64,000 nucleotides of DNA. Source: Indibacter alkaliphilus LW1. Its GTDB lineage: Bacteria > Bacteroidota > Bacteroidia > Cytophagales > Cyclobacteriaceae. Position 1 is the stretch's first letter. Each line of letters begins with the position of its first letter. Shown here one piece after another: positions 25,863-34,208 of this stretch. Location: the NCBI RefSeq assembly GCF_000295935.2, contig NZ_ALWO02000052.1, positions 248,001-312,000 of the forward strand, read 5' to 3'. The position numbers and the translations under genes are program-made. The notes beneath the pieces were generated by a model. That model was not told where the DNA came from. It was given only the letters and a program-made list of their open reading frames with translations, and made no database searches.

Positions 25863-25900
25863 AAAGAGTAAGGCCTCAAGTCTTACTCTTTTTTATTTTC
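25863..25900 (+). terminator. Terminator of the TPR anchor gene
   Basis: A 10-bp stem (25863-25872 with 25882-25891) with a 9-base loop runs into a T-rich tail. A smaller 8-bp hairpin (25838-25845 with 25852-25859) overlaps the stop codon just before it. Confidence 0.88.
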
Positions 25901-25922
25901 TGAAATTCTAAAACCAAAGTAT

Positions 25923-26399
25923 ATGGCTACTTCATTAAAAAGCCTGAGCCAGTATTCAGATAAAAATATACTGGACATGTCAGACAAAAAATTTGGCATT
26001 GTAGTTTCCGAATGGAATGACCAGGTAACTGAGTCTCTTTTTTCCGCAGCAGTGGATACCTTGCTCAAGCATGGAGCAAAAAAGGACAATATTTTCAGGA
26101 AAAACGTACCTGGGTCATTTGAACTTTCTCTTGGGGCCCAGTGGCTTGCTGAAATTAGTGAAATTGATGCTGTTATCTGTTTAGGTTGCGTAATACAAGG
26201 CGAAACCAGACATTTTGATTTTATCTGTGACGCGGTTGCTAATGGTATTACCAATGTGTCTTTAAAATATAACAAACCTGTAATCTTTGGCGTTTTGACT
26301 CCTGATACATTGCAACAGGCTCTGGACCGATCTGGAGGCAAGCATGGAAACAAAGGTGATGAAGCGGCTATTACTGCGGTGAAAATGCTTGGATTTTGA
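25923..26399 (+). CDS. ribH: 6,7-dimethyl-8-ribityllumazine synthase
   Basis: 158 residues. Lumazine-synthase motifs appear in order: IVVSEWNDQVTESL, the substrate loop VPGSFELSLGAQWLA, CLGCVIQGETRHFDFICDAVA with its catalytic His, and FGVLTPDTLQQALDRSGGKHGNKG. The enzyme condenses ribitylaminouracil and dihydroxybutanone phosphate to form the riboflavin precursor, usually as an icosahedral shell. No FMN riboswitch was found in the 83-base upstream gap, which is mostly the previous terminator. Confidence 0.97.
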   Translation: MATSLKSLSQYSDKNILDMSDKKFGIVVSEWNDQVTESLFSAAVDTLLKHGAKKDNIFRKNVPGSFELSLGAQWLAEISEIDAVICLGCVIQGETRHFDFICDAVANGITNVSLKYNKPVIFGVLTPDTLQQALDRSGGKHGNKGDEAAITAVKMLGF

Positions 26400-26509
26400 A
26401 AATTAGAGGCAATAATTAAGATACAAGACAATAGAGTCAAGAAGCGAGAAACTTCGAGATTTTTAAAATCCCCATGGTCAAGGATTAAAAAGGGCCAAGT
26501 CATAGAAAA

Positions 26510-26553
26510 AGAAACGAGACCTACCTGCCAGTAGGCAGGTAGGTCTCGTTTCT
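26510..26553 (+). repeat. Perfect 20-bp inverted repeat between ribH and lysC
   Basis: Arms 26510-26529 and 26534-26553 are perfectly complementary around an AGTA loop, centred on a CTACCTGCC/GGCAGGTAG core. There is no trailing T run. It lies 111 bases past ribH and 36 bases before the lysC ATG, so it could terminate ribH, act in the lysC leader, or be a copy of a dispersed palindromic repeat. The preceding 26400-26470 is AG-rich low-complexity sequence. Confidence 0.7.
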
Positions 26554-26589
26554 GATCTCTATTAAAAGAACTCAAACCTGCTATTGAAT

Positions 26590-27912
26590 ATGAAAATCAT
26601 GAAATTCGGGGGCACCTCGGTAGGAAAGCCCGAAAGAATGCATCAAGTGAAAGACCTTATTACGAGGGATAATCAGAAAAAAATAGTAGTGCTTTCAGCT
26701 CTATCAGGCACTACCAATGCCTTGGTAGGAATAGGAGATGCACTTGCTGCTGCCAATAAGGAACTGGCTAAAGAAAGAATAGATGTACTGCATAAGCATT
26801 ATCTGGCCTTTTATAAAGAGCTACTCAAGACTGATGCTGCAAGGGTAAAAGCTGATAAGATTGTCAAAGAGCATTTTGAGTTTTTGAATATCATCCTCAA
26901 GATTTCTTTTAATGAGGCAATTAATAGGGATATTCTTGCTCAAGGAGAGTTGCTTTCTACCAAGCTGTTTTACACTTTGTTGCAGGAGTTGGATATTCAG
27001 GCTGTATTTTTACCTGCCCTGGATTTTATGAGTATTGATGAAAATCATGAGCCGGAGCTGACAAAAATTTCGGATAAAGTAAAGGTGATTTTGGCCAATT
27101 ATCCTGGAGATAGAATATTTGTCACACAAGGGTATATCTGTAAAAATCACAGAAATGAGGTTGACAATCTCAAAAGAGGTGGATCAGATTATTCAGCTTC
27201 TTTGATCGGAGCAGCTATCAGTGCCGAAGTAGTGGAAATATGGACTGATATAGATGGAATGCACAACAATGACCCTAGGGTTGTAGATAAAACCAGGCCT
27301 ATTGCTCAAATGTCTTTTGATGAAGCTGCTGAATTGGCATATTTCGGAGCTAAAATTTTGCACCCTGCATCTATTTGGCCAGCCCAGCAATACAACATCC
27401 CCGTAAAACTTCTCAATACCATGGAGCCTGACGCAGTTGGGACTACCATCACCGCTAAAGAGCTTGGAACAGGTGTAAAAGCTCTGGCCGCAAAAGATGG
27501 AATTACTGCCATTAAAATTAAATCTAGCAGGATGTTGTTGGCTTATGGCTTTTTGAGAAAAGTATTTGAAGTCTTTGAAAAATATAAGACTTCTATTGAT
27601 ATGATCACAACTTCTGAGGTAGCTGTTTCCCTTACGGTTGATGACACTTCCCACCTCAAAGAAATTACTGCAGAATTGGAAAAATATGGTACTGTAGAAA
27701 TTGACACCAATCAGACAATTATATCAGTTGTAGGGAATTTAATAGCAGAGTCTAAAGGCACAGTAGCTAAAGTCATGAATTGTCTGGAAGAGTTTCCTTT
27801 AAGAATGGTCTCTTATGGTGGTAGCAGACATAATGTGTCTATTCTTGTTGATGCCAAGTTCAAAAATGAAGCCTTGAGGAGCTTGAATGAAGGGCTTTTT
27901 GAATGGAATTGA
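26590..27912 (+). CDS. lysC: Aspartate kinase (monofunctional)
   Basis: 440 residues from ATG 26590; a TTG two codons earlier and an ATG at 26599 are alternatives. The kinase domain begins [13 protein letters not shown] and carries [25 protein letters not shown] and [13 protein letters not shown]. Two ACT regulatory domains follow (about 300-440), with TAIKIKSS and [10 protein letters not shown]. The enzyme makes aspartyl phosphate for lysine, methionine and threonine synthesis, and feedback control through the ACT domains is expected. No homoserine dehydrogenase domain is fused and no lysine riboswitch was seen. A terminator overlaps the stop codon. Confidence 0.96.
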   Translation: MKIMKFGGTSVGKPERMHQVKDLITRDNQKKIVVLSALSGTTNALVGIGDALAAANKELAKERIDVLHKHYLAFYKELLKTDAARVKADKIVKEHFEFLNIILKISFNEAINRDILAQGELLSTKLFYTLLQELDIQAVFLPALDFMSIDENHEPELTKISDKVKVILANYPGDRIFVTQGYICKNHRNEVDNLKRGGSDYSASLIGAAISAEVVEIWTDIDGMHNNDPRVVDKTRPIAQMSFDEAAELAYFGAKILHPASIWPAQQYNIPVKLLNTMEPDAVGTTITAKELGTGVKALAAKDGITAIKIKSSRMLLAYGFLRKVFEVFEKYKTSIDMITTSEVAVSLTVDDTSHLKEITAELEKYGTVEIDTNQTIISVVGNLIAESKGTVAKVMNCLEEFPLRMVSYGGSRHNVSILVDAKFKNEALRSLNEGLFEWN

Positions 27913-27957
27913 TTGAAAATGGGTTTCCTGGCATTTTCAATCATTTTGACTTTTATT
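27910..27957 (+). terminator. Terminator of lysC
   Basis: A 12-bp stem (27910-27921 with 27932-27943) with a 10-base loop includes the TGA stop codon and is followed by TTTTGACTTTTATT. Confidence 0.85.
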
Positions 27958-27972
27958 AGATCAATCATATTC

Positions 27973-28010
27973 CGGACTTTTCGTTACGATATATCGTAAC
28001 GAAAAGTCCG
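27973..28010. repeat. Perfect 38-base loopless palindrome downstream of lysC
   Basis: Each base from 27973 to 28010 pairs with its mirror; the centre is CGATATATCG flanked by CGTTA/TAACG and CGGACTTTT/AAAAGTCCG. It lacks a loop and a T run, so it is not a normal terminator; a strong one already ends at 27957. It lies 92 bases before the M14 peptidase start and may be an operator or a mobile palindrome. Confidence 0.85.
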
Positions 28011-28101
28011 AAACTTAAACCCTCTTTCTTGATCCTAAAATCATTTTCTCCAATAATGTAATTGCTTTGGGTAAGTTTCAGCATTTTACCCAAATTTGGG
28101 C

Positions 28102-29832
28102 ATGAAAAATATTGTTAGCCTCAAGATATTGTTGATATTCAGTCTTACTGCATTTGCCCAGCAGGAGTATAAGACCCTTTTTGAAGAAAGTGAGGGTACA
28201 AAGACTCCAGAGTATGAGGAGGTGATCCAATACTTTCAAAATCTGGCAGATGATTTTGATCAAGTTAAAGTTGTTGAAATGGGGATGACAGATGCAGGGT
28301 ATCCACTACATCTTGTTTTGTTGGATAAAACACAGGTTTTTGATCCCCAAAAATGGCATGAAAAGAACAGGCCGATTTTGTTTATCAATAATGGCATTCA
28401 TCCGGGTGAGCCTGACGGGATAGATGCGAGTATGATGTTGTTGAGAGATATTTTATTGGGCAAGCAGCAGATTAATGATGAACTGGTTATAGCACTTATA
28501 CCTGTTTACAATATTGGGGGTCACCTAAACAGGGGTTCTCACAGTCGGGTAAATCAAAATGGTCCTGAAGCTTATGGTTTTAGAGGTAATGCAAGAAATT
28601 TTGATCTCAATAGAGATTTTATAAAAGCTGATACCAAGAATGCCCGCTCTTTTCAATTGATATTTAACTGGGTGAGGCCACATATTTTTGTAGATACACA
28701 CGTCAGTAATGGAGCAGATTACCAACATGTGATGACACTGATTTCTACCCAACACAATAGACTCGGAGGCCAGGCTGGCCAATACCTGAATGAAGAGCTT
28801 AATCCTTTTTTGTATCAAAAAATGGATGAAAAGGGATTCCCAATGGTACCCTATGTGAATGCATGGGGAGGTAAGCCAGAAGATGGATGGACTCAGTTCA
28901 AAGATTTGGGTCGTTATAGTTCCGGGTATGCAGCACTTTTCGGCACTTTAAGTTTTATGCCTGAGACCCACATGCTGAAACCATATAAAGAAAGAGTTGA
29001 ATCAACCTATAAATTACTGGAAGCCTTTTTAGAAATACTGAATAAAGAAGGAAACAAAATCGTCAATGTCGTCAAGTCAGACAGGGAAAGCCAGAGGGCA
29101 AGGAGTGAGTTTGCATTTAACCATATTTTGGATAAGGAAAAGCATAGCTTGATTACATTTAAAGGTTATGAATCAGGTCAAAAGCCATCAGATATCTCTG
29201 GATTACCGAGATTATATTATGACAGGGGAAAGCCCTTTACCAAGGAAGTTAAGTTTTTTGACACCTACAGAGAAGGACAGTTAATCAAAAAGCCTGAAGC
29301 TTATATCATTCCACATGGATGGTATACAGTAATCGAAAATCTTCAAAGAAACGGTGTAACCCTTACTCGTCTCCCCAAAGATACCACTATCAAGGTCAGT
29401 ATTTATCATATTGAGGACTTTCAGACTGCTACCCGTCCATTCGAAGGGCATTACCTGCACAGCAACACTAAAATTGTAAAAAGCCAGGGCTTTATGGATT
29501 TTCGATCAGGGGATTATTTGGTGACTATGAATCAGGAAGTTAATCGATATATCATGGAGGTATTGGAGCCTGAAAGTGAAGACAGCTTTTTCAATTGGAA
29601 TTTTTTTGATACTGTACTTCAGGCCAAAGAGGGGTATTCTGCGTATGTTTTCGAAGATTTGGCCAATGAGTTTTTAGAAGCTCATGGTAGAATGAGGCAG
29701 GTATTGGAAGAGGAGAAAGCAAAGGACGAGAATCTAGCCAACAGCGCTGCTGCACAGTTGAGGTGGGTTTATGAGCGCACCCCTTGGAAAGAAAAAGAAC
29801 ACAACCGCTATCCAATATTTAGGATAGATTAA
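28102..29832 (+). CDS. Exported M14-family zinc carboxypeptidase-like protein
   Basis: 576 residues from ATG 28102 (a TTG two codons earlier is ignored). A signal peptide (KNIVSLKILLIFSLTAFAQ) is followed by a peptidase M14 domain: zinc motif HPGEPDG (HxxE), NFDLNRDF for substrate binding, then a distal His in DTHVSNGADYQH. The C-terminal 250 residues form an extra domain that ends with ERTPWKEKEHNRYPIFRID. It is distinct from the two larger M14 proteins at 51287 and 61229. A short inverted repeat (28066-28074 with 28086-28094) covers the region just before the start and could occlude initiation. Confidence 0.88.
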   Translation: MKNIVSLKILLIFSLTAFAQQEYKTLFEESEGTKTPEYEEVIQYFQNLADDFDQVKVVEMGMTDAGYPLHLVLLDKTQVFDPQKWHEKNRPILFINNGIHPGEPDGIDASMMLLRDILLGKQQINDELVIALIPVYNIGGHLNRGSHSRVNQNGPEAYGFRGNARNFDLNRDFIKADTKNARSFQLIFNWVRPHIFVDTHVSNGADYQHVMTLISTQHNRLGGQAGQYLNEELNPFLYQKMDEKGFPMVPYVNAWGGKPEDGWTQFKDLGRYSSGYAALFGTLSFMPETHMLKPYKERVESTYKLLEAFLEILNKEGNKIVNVVKSDRESQRARSEFAFNHILDKEKHSLITFKGYESGQKPSDISGLPRLYYDRGKPFTKEVKFFDTYREGQLIKKPEAYIIPHGWYTVIENLQRNGVTLTRLPKDTTIKVSIYHIEDFQTATRPFEGHYLHSNTKIVKSQGFMDFRSGDYLVTMNQEVNRYIMEVLEPESEDSFFNWNFFDTVLQAKEGYSAYVFEDLANEFLEAHGRMRQVLEEEKAKDENLANSAAAQLRWVYERTPWKEKEHNRYPIFRID

Positions 29833-29870
29833 TCGCACTATTCGGGATTAGGATTGTTAAGTGTTTTGAT

Positions 29871-30194
29871 ATGGAAGAAAAAGAAAAGAAAAATTTTCTG
29901 GAAAAGCTTCAGACTAAGTGGAACCTAAAGAGTTTGAGACAGGTGGTTCTTGTACTTGTTGTATTTGCATGTACAGGATTCACCATTCTTTTTATCAAAA
30001 AGCCAATTTTTGATTTCCTCGGTATTAGTATGGAGCGTGGAGGTTTTTGGAAAACCATACTTTATCTTTTATTGGTTTTACCTCTATATCAAATAATCCT
30101 GTTGATATGGGGGTTTGTCTTTGGTCAGTTTTCTTTTTTTTGGGAAAAAGAAAAACAGTTTTTCAGAAGAATCACAGGTAGGAAAAAAGAATGA
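29871..30194 (+). CDS. DUF6787-like small membrane protein
   Basis: 107 residues with two transmembrane helices (about 26-44 and 62-82). The pattern KLQTKWNLKSLRQVVLVLVVFACTGFT, KKPIFDFLGI, then LLIWGFVFGQFSFFWEKEKQFFRRI matches small Bacteroidota membrane proteins classed as DUF6787. Function unknown. It follows the M14 peptidase by 38 bases and precedes the ABC exporter, which has its own promoter. Confidence 0.8.
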   Translation: MEEKEKKNFLEKLQTKWNLKSLRQVVLVLVVFACTGFTILFIKKPIFDFLGISMERGGFWKTILYLLLVLPLYQIILLIWGFVFGQFSFFWEKEKQFFRRITGRKKE

Positions 30195-30280
30195 TTTCGA
30201 AAAGATCAGTATGGACTCATAGGTGATACCTTTTCCAAGATATCAACGATTTATACCCGAGGCTAAAAAAGCCTGAAAAA

Positions 30281-30313
30281 TTGACCACAAGGGAGAGGGA
30301 TTGATTAAATTTG
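30281..30313 (+). promoter_or_regulatory. Candidate promoter of the ABC exporter
   Basis: TTG (30281-30283), 22 bases, then TAAATTTG (30306-30313), an exact -7 box, ending 31 bases before the ATG. Confidence 0.5.
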
Positions 30314-30344
30314 CAGATTGTATAGAAGTGAATAGGTTTAAATA

Positions 30345-32135
30345 ATGGCAAAAAAGAGAGGTACGTCCCTGGAAGAACACGAGAAGAGAAAACTCAATAA
30401 ACAGAATCTGGGCAAATTGGGGGGTATATTTAGGTTTGTCCTGCCTTATAAATTCAATTTTATTCTGGGGATGCTTTTTTTGGCATTTTCCAGTCTCACC
30501 TTACTTACTTTTCCTTTTGTAGCAGGCAAATTGATCGATGCTGCCTCAGGGGAAGAGTGGTTGGTCAATGGCATCAATAACATTGCCTATATTCTTTTGG
30601 GCATTTTATTGATACAGTCTATTTTTTCATTTTTCAGGGTTTGGCTTTTTGCCAAAGTCAGTGAGAGAAGCATGCGGGATATTAGAATAGCTCTGTACAG
30701 CAAATTGGTGCAGTTACCAATGACATTTTTTGATAAAAGGAGGACAGGGGAACTGATCAGTAGGATTACTGCTGATGTGAGCATGTTGCAGGACACATTT
30801 TCTACTACTTTGGCCGAGCTGTTTAGACAGATCATTACTTTGATAGCAGGTGTGATATTCCTAATGTTTACTACGCCTAAGCTTACACTTTTTATGCTAG
30901 GGACTTTTCCTGTTTTGGTAATTATTGCGATGGTTTTTGGGAAATTTATCAGAAAACTATCTAAGCAGACTCAGGATGAACTGGCGGCAGCCAATGTGAT
31001 TGTTGAAGAAACTCTTCAGTCTATCATGACAGTAAAATCTTTTGCTGGTGAAGATTATGAATCAAATCGCTATAGAAGTGGTCTGAACAAAGTTGTCAAT
31101 GTTGCATTGAAGGCGGCAGGATTTAGAGGAGCATTTATATCCTTCATCATCTTTGCCCTTTTTGGAGGGATAGTAGCAGTGATGTGGTATGGAGCGTCTT
31201 TGGTGGCTTCAGGAGATATGAGTGTAGGTGACTTGGTTTCATTTGTTTTGTATACCACATTTATTGGTGGATCAATTGCCGGCTTAGGTGATATTTACGG
31301 ACAGATTCAAAAAGCAATAGGCTCTTCTGAGCGTGTACTTGAAATACTTGAGGAGGTTCCTGAAGAATCCACCGCGGATTTTCAAATGGTACCTGTAGAA
31401 GGTGATATCATTTTTGAGCATGTGGCATTTGCTTACCCAACAAGGCCAGAAGCCCAAGTACTCAAAGACATTAATTTTTCAATTAGGGCAGGTGAGAAAG
31501 TTGCCCTTGCGGGACATTCAGGAGCAGGGAAATCTACAATTGTCCAACTGCTTCTTAAATTTTATCCTGTTGAAAATGGTGTATTGTCTGTTGATGGCAA
31601 GCCTGTTTCCCAATGGAATCTCAAGCAGCTTAGATCAAATATTGGGATAGTGCCTCAAGAGGTATTGCTTTTTGGCGGAAGTATTAAAGAAAATATCGCT
31701 TATGCCCGCCCGGAAGCTTCAGAAGAAGAAATAATTGAAGCTGCTAAAAAAGCCAACGCGTGGCAGTTTATCAGTCAATTTCCGGAAGGATTGGACACCA
31801 AGGTTGGGGAGCGGGGGATTAAACTCTCGGGTGGTCAGCGTCAAAGGGTAGCCATTGCACGGGCCATTCTCAAAGACCCTGCGATATTGATTTTGGATGA
31901 AGCGACTTCTTCCCTTGATGCGGAGTCGGAGTCTTTGGTTCAAGAGGCCTTGGATGAGCTGATGAAAAATAGGACGACCATCATCATAGCGCATAGATTA
32001 GCTACTATTCGAAAAGTAGATAGAATTTATGTGCTCAAAGAAGGTGAAATTGTAGAAGAAGGAACTCATGAGCAATTAGCTATTCAAGAGGATGGCTTTT
32101 ATGCAAATTTGGTTCGTCTTCAATTTGCTGAATAG
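30345..32135 (+). CDS. ABC transporter, fused permease and ATP-binding domains (MsbA/ABCB type)
   Basis: 596 residues. A six-helix type I exporter domain occupies about residues 25-330. The nucleotide-binding domain has Walker A GHSGAGKSTIVQL, a Q-loop in IGIVPQEVLLFGGS, signature LSGGQRQRVAIARA, Walker B ILILDEATSSLD and the switch His in IIAHRL. Such half-transporters work as homodimers exporting lipids, peptides or drugs; the N-terminal KRGTSLEEHEKRKLNKQN region is a soluble extension. The substrate is unknown: the lone gene has no accessory neighbour. Confidence 0.93.
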   Translation: MAKKRGTSLEEHEKRKLNKQNLGKLGGIFRFVLPYKFNFILGMLFLAFSSLTLLTFPFVAGKLIDAASGEEWLVNGINNIAYILLGILLIQSIFSFFRVWLFAKVSERSMRDIRIALYSKLVQLPMTFFDKRRTGELISRITADVSMLQDTFSTTLAELFRQIITLIAGVIFLMFTTPKLTLFMLGTFPVLVIIAMVFGKFIRKLSKQTQDELAAANVIVEETLQSIMTVKSFAGEDYESNRYRSGLNKVVNVALKAAGFRGAFISFIIFALFGGIVAVMWYGASLVASGDMSVGDLVSFVLYTTFIGGSIAGLGDIYGQIQKAIGSSERVLEILEEVPEESTADFQMVPVEGDIIFEHVAFAYPTRPEAQVLKDINFSIRAGEKVALAGHSGAGKSTIVQLLLKFYPVENGVLSVDGKPVSQWNLKQLRSNIGIVPQEVLLFGGSIKENIAYARPEASEEEIIEAAKKANAWQFISQFPEGLDTKVGERGIKLSGGQRQRVAIARAILKDPAILILDEATSSLDAESESLVQEALDELMKNRTTIIIAHRLATIRKVDRIYVLKEGEIVEEGTHEQLAIQEDGFYANLVRLQFAE

Positions 32136-32252
32136 GTTGATTTTTGGATTCATGAACTTACATATCAAGGCAACGAAAAATAAAGAGCAGTCAGGTAACC
32201 AAATTAGCTGATTCTTGGTTTATACTTTAATCACCCTTAAGTTTAGAATAGT

Positions 32253-33023
32253 ATGAATACCGAAAAACTGATGGAGGCCATTCAGCCTTACAGAGATAAA
32301 TTATTGAATCATCCAATCTACAAGGACATGAAATCCCTGGAAGATTTTCAGGTTTTTATGGAGCAACATGTGTTTGCTGTATGGGATTTCATGAGCCTGC
32401 TCAAGGCTCTTCAGTTGAAGTTGACTGGGATGAGTCTGCCTTGGATACCATCTGGAGAACCAATGGTTACCCGTTTGATAAATGATATTGTGATGGCAGA
32501 AGAAAGTGATGAAGATGGCCATGGAGGATATTGCTCGCATTTTGAACTTTATTTGAGGGCTATGAAAGAGGCGGGTGCCAGTACTTTTGCAATCGATTCG
32601 CTATTGGAGCTATTGACTCAGGGAGAAACTTTGGAGGCAGCGCTGGATCATGTCAATATCCCTGAACCCACAAAGCGTTTTTTAAGAACTAATTTCAGAA
32701 AAGTGATGATAGGTAAGCCTCATGAAATTGCTGCTTCGTTTACCTTGGGAAGGGAGGACTTAATACCTGATATGTTCAGAAGATTAATCAATGACCTGAT
32801 TGCTTCTAAGCCCGAAGAATTGAAAACGTTGGAGTATTACTTCGAAAGACATATCCATTTGGATGAGGATCATCATGGTCCTTTGGCCATGAGGATGCTG
32901 GAGTATTTATGTGGAGCTGATGAGATAAAATGGAAGGAAACAGAGCTTGCTGCAATAGAAGCTTTGGAAGCTAGAAAAATCCTTTGGGATGGGATTCACG
33001 ATCAGATTTTGGTGGAAGTTTAA
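32253..33023 (+). CDS. DUF3050 protein with heme-oxygenase-like helical fold
   Basis: 256 residues, mostly helical. DUF3050 motifs are FMEQHVFAVWDFMSLLKALQ (His39), AEESDEDGHGGYCSHFELY (Glu83/84, His96) and EYYFERHIHLDEDHHGPLA (Glu198, His200, His202, Asp204, His207/208). The acidic and His residues are arranged as in heme-oxygenase-like diiron proteins, so a metal centre is plausible. No reaction is assigned to the family. It is a single gene ending in a strong bidirectional terminator. Confidence 0.85.
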   Translation: MNTEKLMEAIQPYRDKLLNHPIYKDMKSLEDFQVFMEQHVFAVWDFMSLLKALQLKLTGMSLPWIPSGEPMVTRLINDIVMAEESDEDGHGGYCSHFELYLRAMKEAGASTFAIDSLLELLTQGETLEAALDHVNIPEPTKRFLRTNFRKVMIGKPHEIAASFTLGREDLIPDMFRRLINDLIASKPEELKTLEYYFERHIHLDEDHHGPLAMRMLEYLCGADEIKWKETELAAIEALEARKILWDGIHDQILVEV

Positions 33024-33038
33024 TTTTATTTACATCTG

Positions 33039-33080
33039 AAATAACAATAGGAGTGGGCGACCCCACTCCTATTGTTATTT
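33039..33080. terminator. Bidirectional terminator between DUF3050 and the dehydratase gene
   Basis: A perfect 19-bp stem (33039-33057 with 33062-33080) closes a CGAC loop. Its right arm overlaps the stop codon of the leftward dehydratase gene. Confidence 0.92.
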
Positions 33081-34022
33081 AAAAGGTAATTTTGCCAAAT
33101 CTACATTGCCCCCTGAGAGGATAATACCTATTTTTTGGTTTTGGAATCTTTCTTTATTTTTCAACAGAGCTGCCAAGGGTACTGCACAGCTAGGCTCAAT
33201 GACAATCTTCATTCGCTCATAAATAAGCCTCATTGCCAGGATAATTTCATCGTCATTTACTGTAAGTATATCATCTACATGTTGAAGTATGATTTCAAAG
33301 TTGATTTTTCCCAAAGAAGTCAAAAGCCCATCGGCTATTGTTTTTGGGTTTTTCATTGGGATCAACTCTTTGGCTTGAAATGAGCGATAAGCATCATTGG
33401 CACCTTCCGGTTCAGCTGCTATTATTTTGGTTTTAGGTGAAATGTAATGTGTAGTGAGGGCTGTTCCTCCTAATAAGCCACCTCCACCAACGGGTGCCAT
33501 AATGGTGTCAAAATCAATTTTTTCCTGCCACATTTCCAAGGCACATGTAGCCTGACCTTCCACTACATGAATATTATCGTATGGATGGATAAAAGTAGCT
33601 CCTGTCTTAGCGACCACCTCATCTAAGGTCCTCTCCCTTGCCTCAAGTGTAGGTTCACATTCTATGATTTCACCTCCATAACCTTTAACGGCCTTCTTTT
33701 TGATTTCAGGTGCATTGGAAGGCATGACTATGTAAGCAGGAATTCCGCCTACTTTTGCCGCCCTTGCCAAAGCGGCGGCATGGTTGCCACTGGAATGTGT
33801 AGCTACTCCATTTCGCATCGCCTCTTGACCCAATTTACTCACGGCATTGGCAGCACCTCTGGCTTTGAAAGCTCCAACTTTTTGAAAATTTTCACACTTA
33901 AAATAAATTTCTGTTCCTGCAATTTTATTGATTGCTTCAGAACTCAAAACAGGGGTGTGATGGATGAAAGACTTAATCCGATCATGGGCTTCTTTTATAT
34001 CCTCAAGTGAAGGTAATGACAT
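33075..34022 (-). CDS. PLP-dependent threonine/serine dehydratase (or serine racemase-like)
   Basis: 315 residues from ATG 34022 (MSLPSLEDIKEAHDRI); a TTG-started extension to 34091 is discounted. Fold type II PLP motifs are clear: YFKCENFQKVGAFKARGA with the Schiff-base Lys, SSGNHAAALARAA, the phosphate loop PVGGGGLLGG and LSGGNVDL near the end. Without the C-terminal ACT domain of biosynthetic IlvA, it belongs to the short TdcB/serine-racemase group that deaminates L-threonine or L-serine or racemises serine. It is monocistronic, in a convergent arrangement with DUF3050. Confidence 0.92.
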   Translation of the reverse strand: MSLPSLEDIKEAHDRIKSFIHHTPVLSSEAINKIAGTEIYFKCENFQKVGAFKARGAANAVSKLGQEAMRNGVATHSSGNHAAALARAAKVGGIPAYIVMPSNAPEIKKKAVKGYGGEIIECEPTLEARERTLDEVVAKTGATFIHPYDNIHVVEGQATCALEMWQEKIDFDTIMAPVGGGGLLGGTALTTHYISPKTKIIAAEPEGANDAYRSFQAKELIPMKNPKTIADGLLTSLGKINFEIILQHVDDILTVNDDEIILAMRLIYERMKIVIEPSCAVPLAALLKNKERFQNQKIGIILSGGNVDLAKLPFK

Positions 34023-34149
34023 AGGTATTGAATAAACTTTATAACGAGATCTGAATTGTATGGAAAATTTCAAATGGACTTTTTTGGACAATTCTCAAAT
34101 ATCCCAGAATTTTTCAAAGCTACCTAATCAAAACAATTCTATAAACCTT

Positions 34150-34190
34150 AAAAAAACAGAAAGGCAGACAACATAGTGACTACCTCTCTG
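34150..34190 (-). terminator. Probable terminator of the FAS1-cupredoxin gene
   Basis: An 11-position stem (34157-34167 with 34180-34190, two mismatches) is followed leftward by a T run encoded by A's 34150-34156. Confidence 0.55.
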
Positions 34191-34208
34191 AACCAAACTT
34201 ACCAAAAT

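Noticed and set aside
25883-26575. 230-codon open frame on the minus strand opposite ribH
   Set aside because: It lies antisense over the whole ribH gene, has no recognisable domain and an unnatural composition, and the sense frame is a textbook lumazine synthase.
27193-27654. 153-codon minus-strand frame inside lysC
   Set aside because: Fully contained antisense to conserved aspartate kinase motifs, no start context or domain.
32197-32220. AACCAA/TTGGTT hairpin after the ABC exporter gene as terminator
   Set aside because: Only 6 bp with an AT-rich stem and an 12-base loop and no T run; too weak to list.
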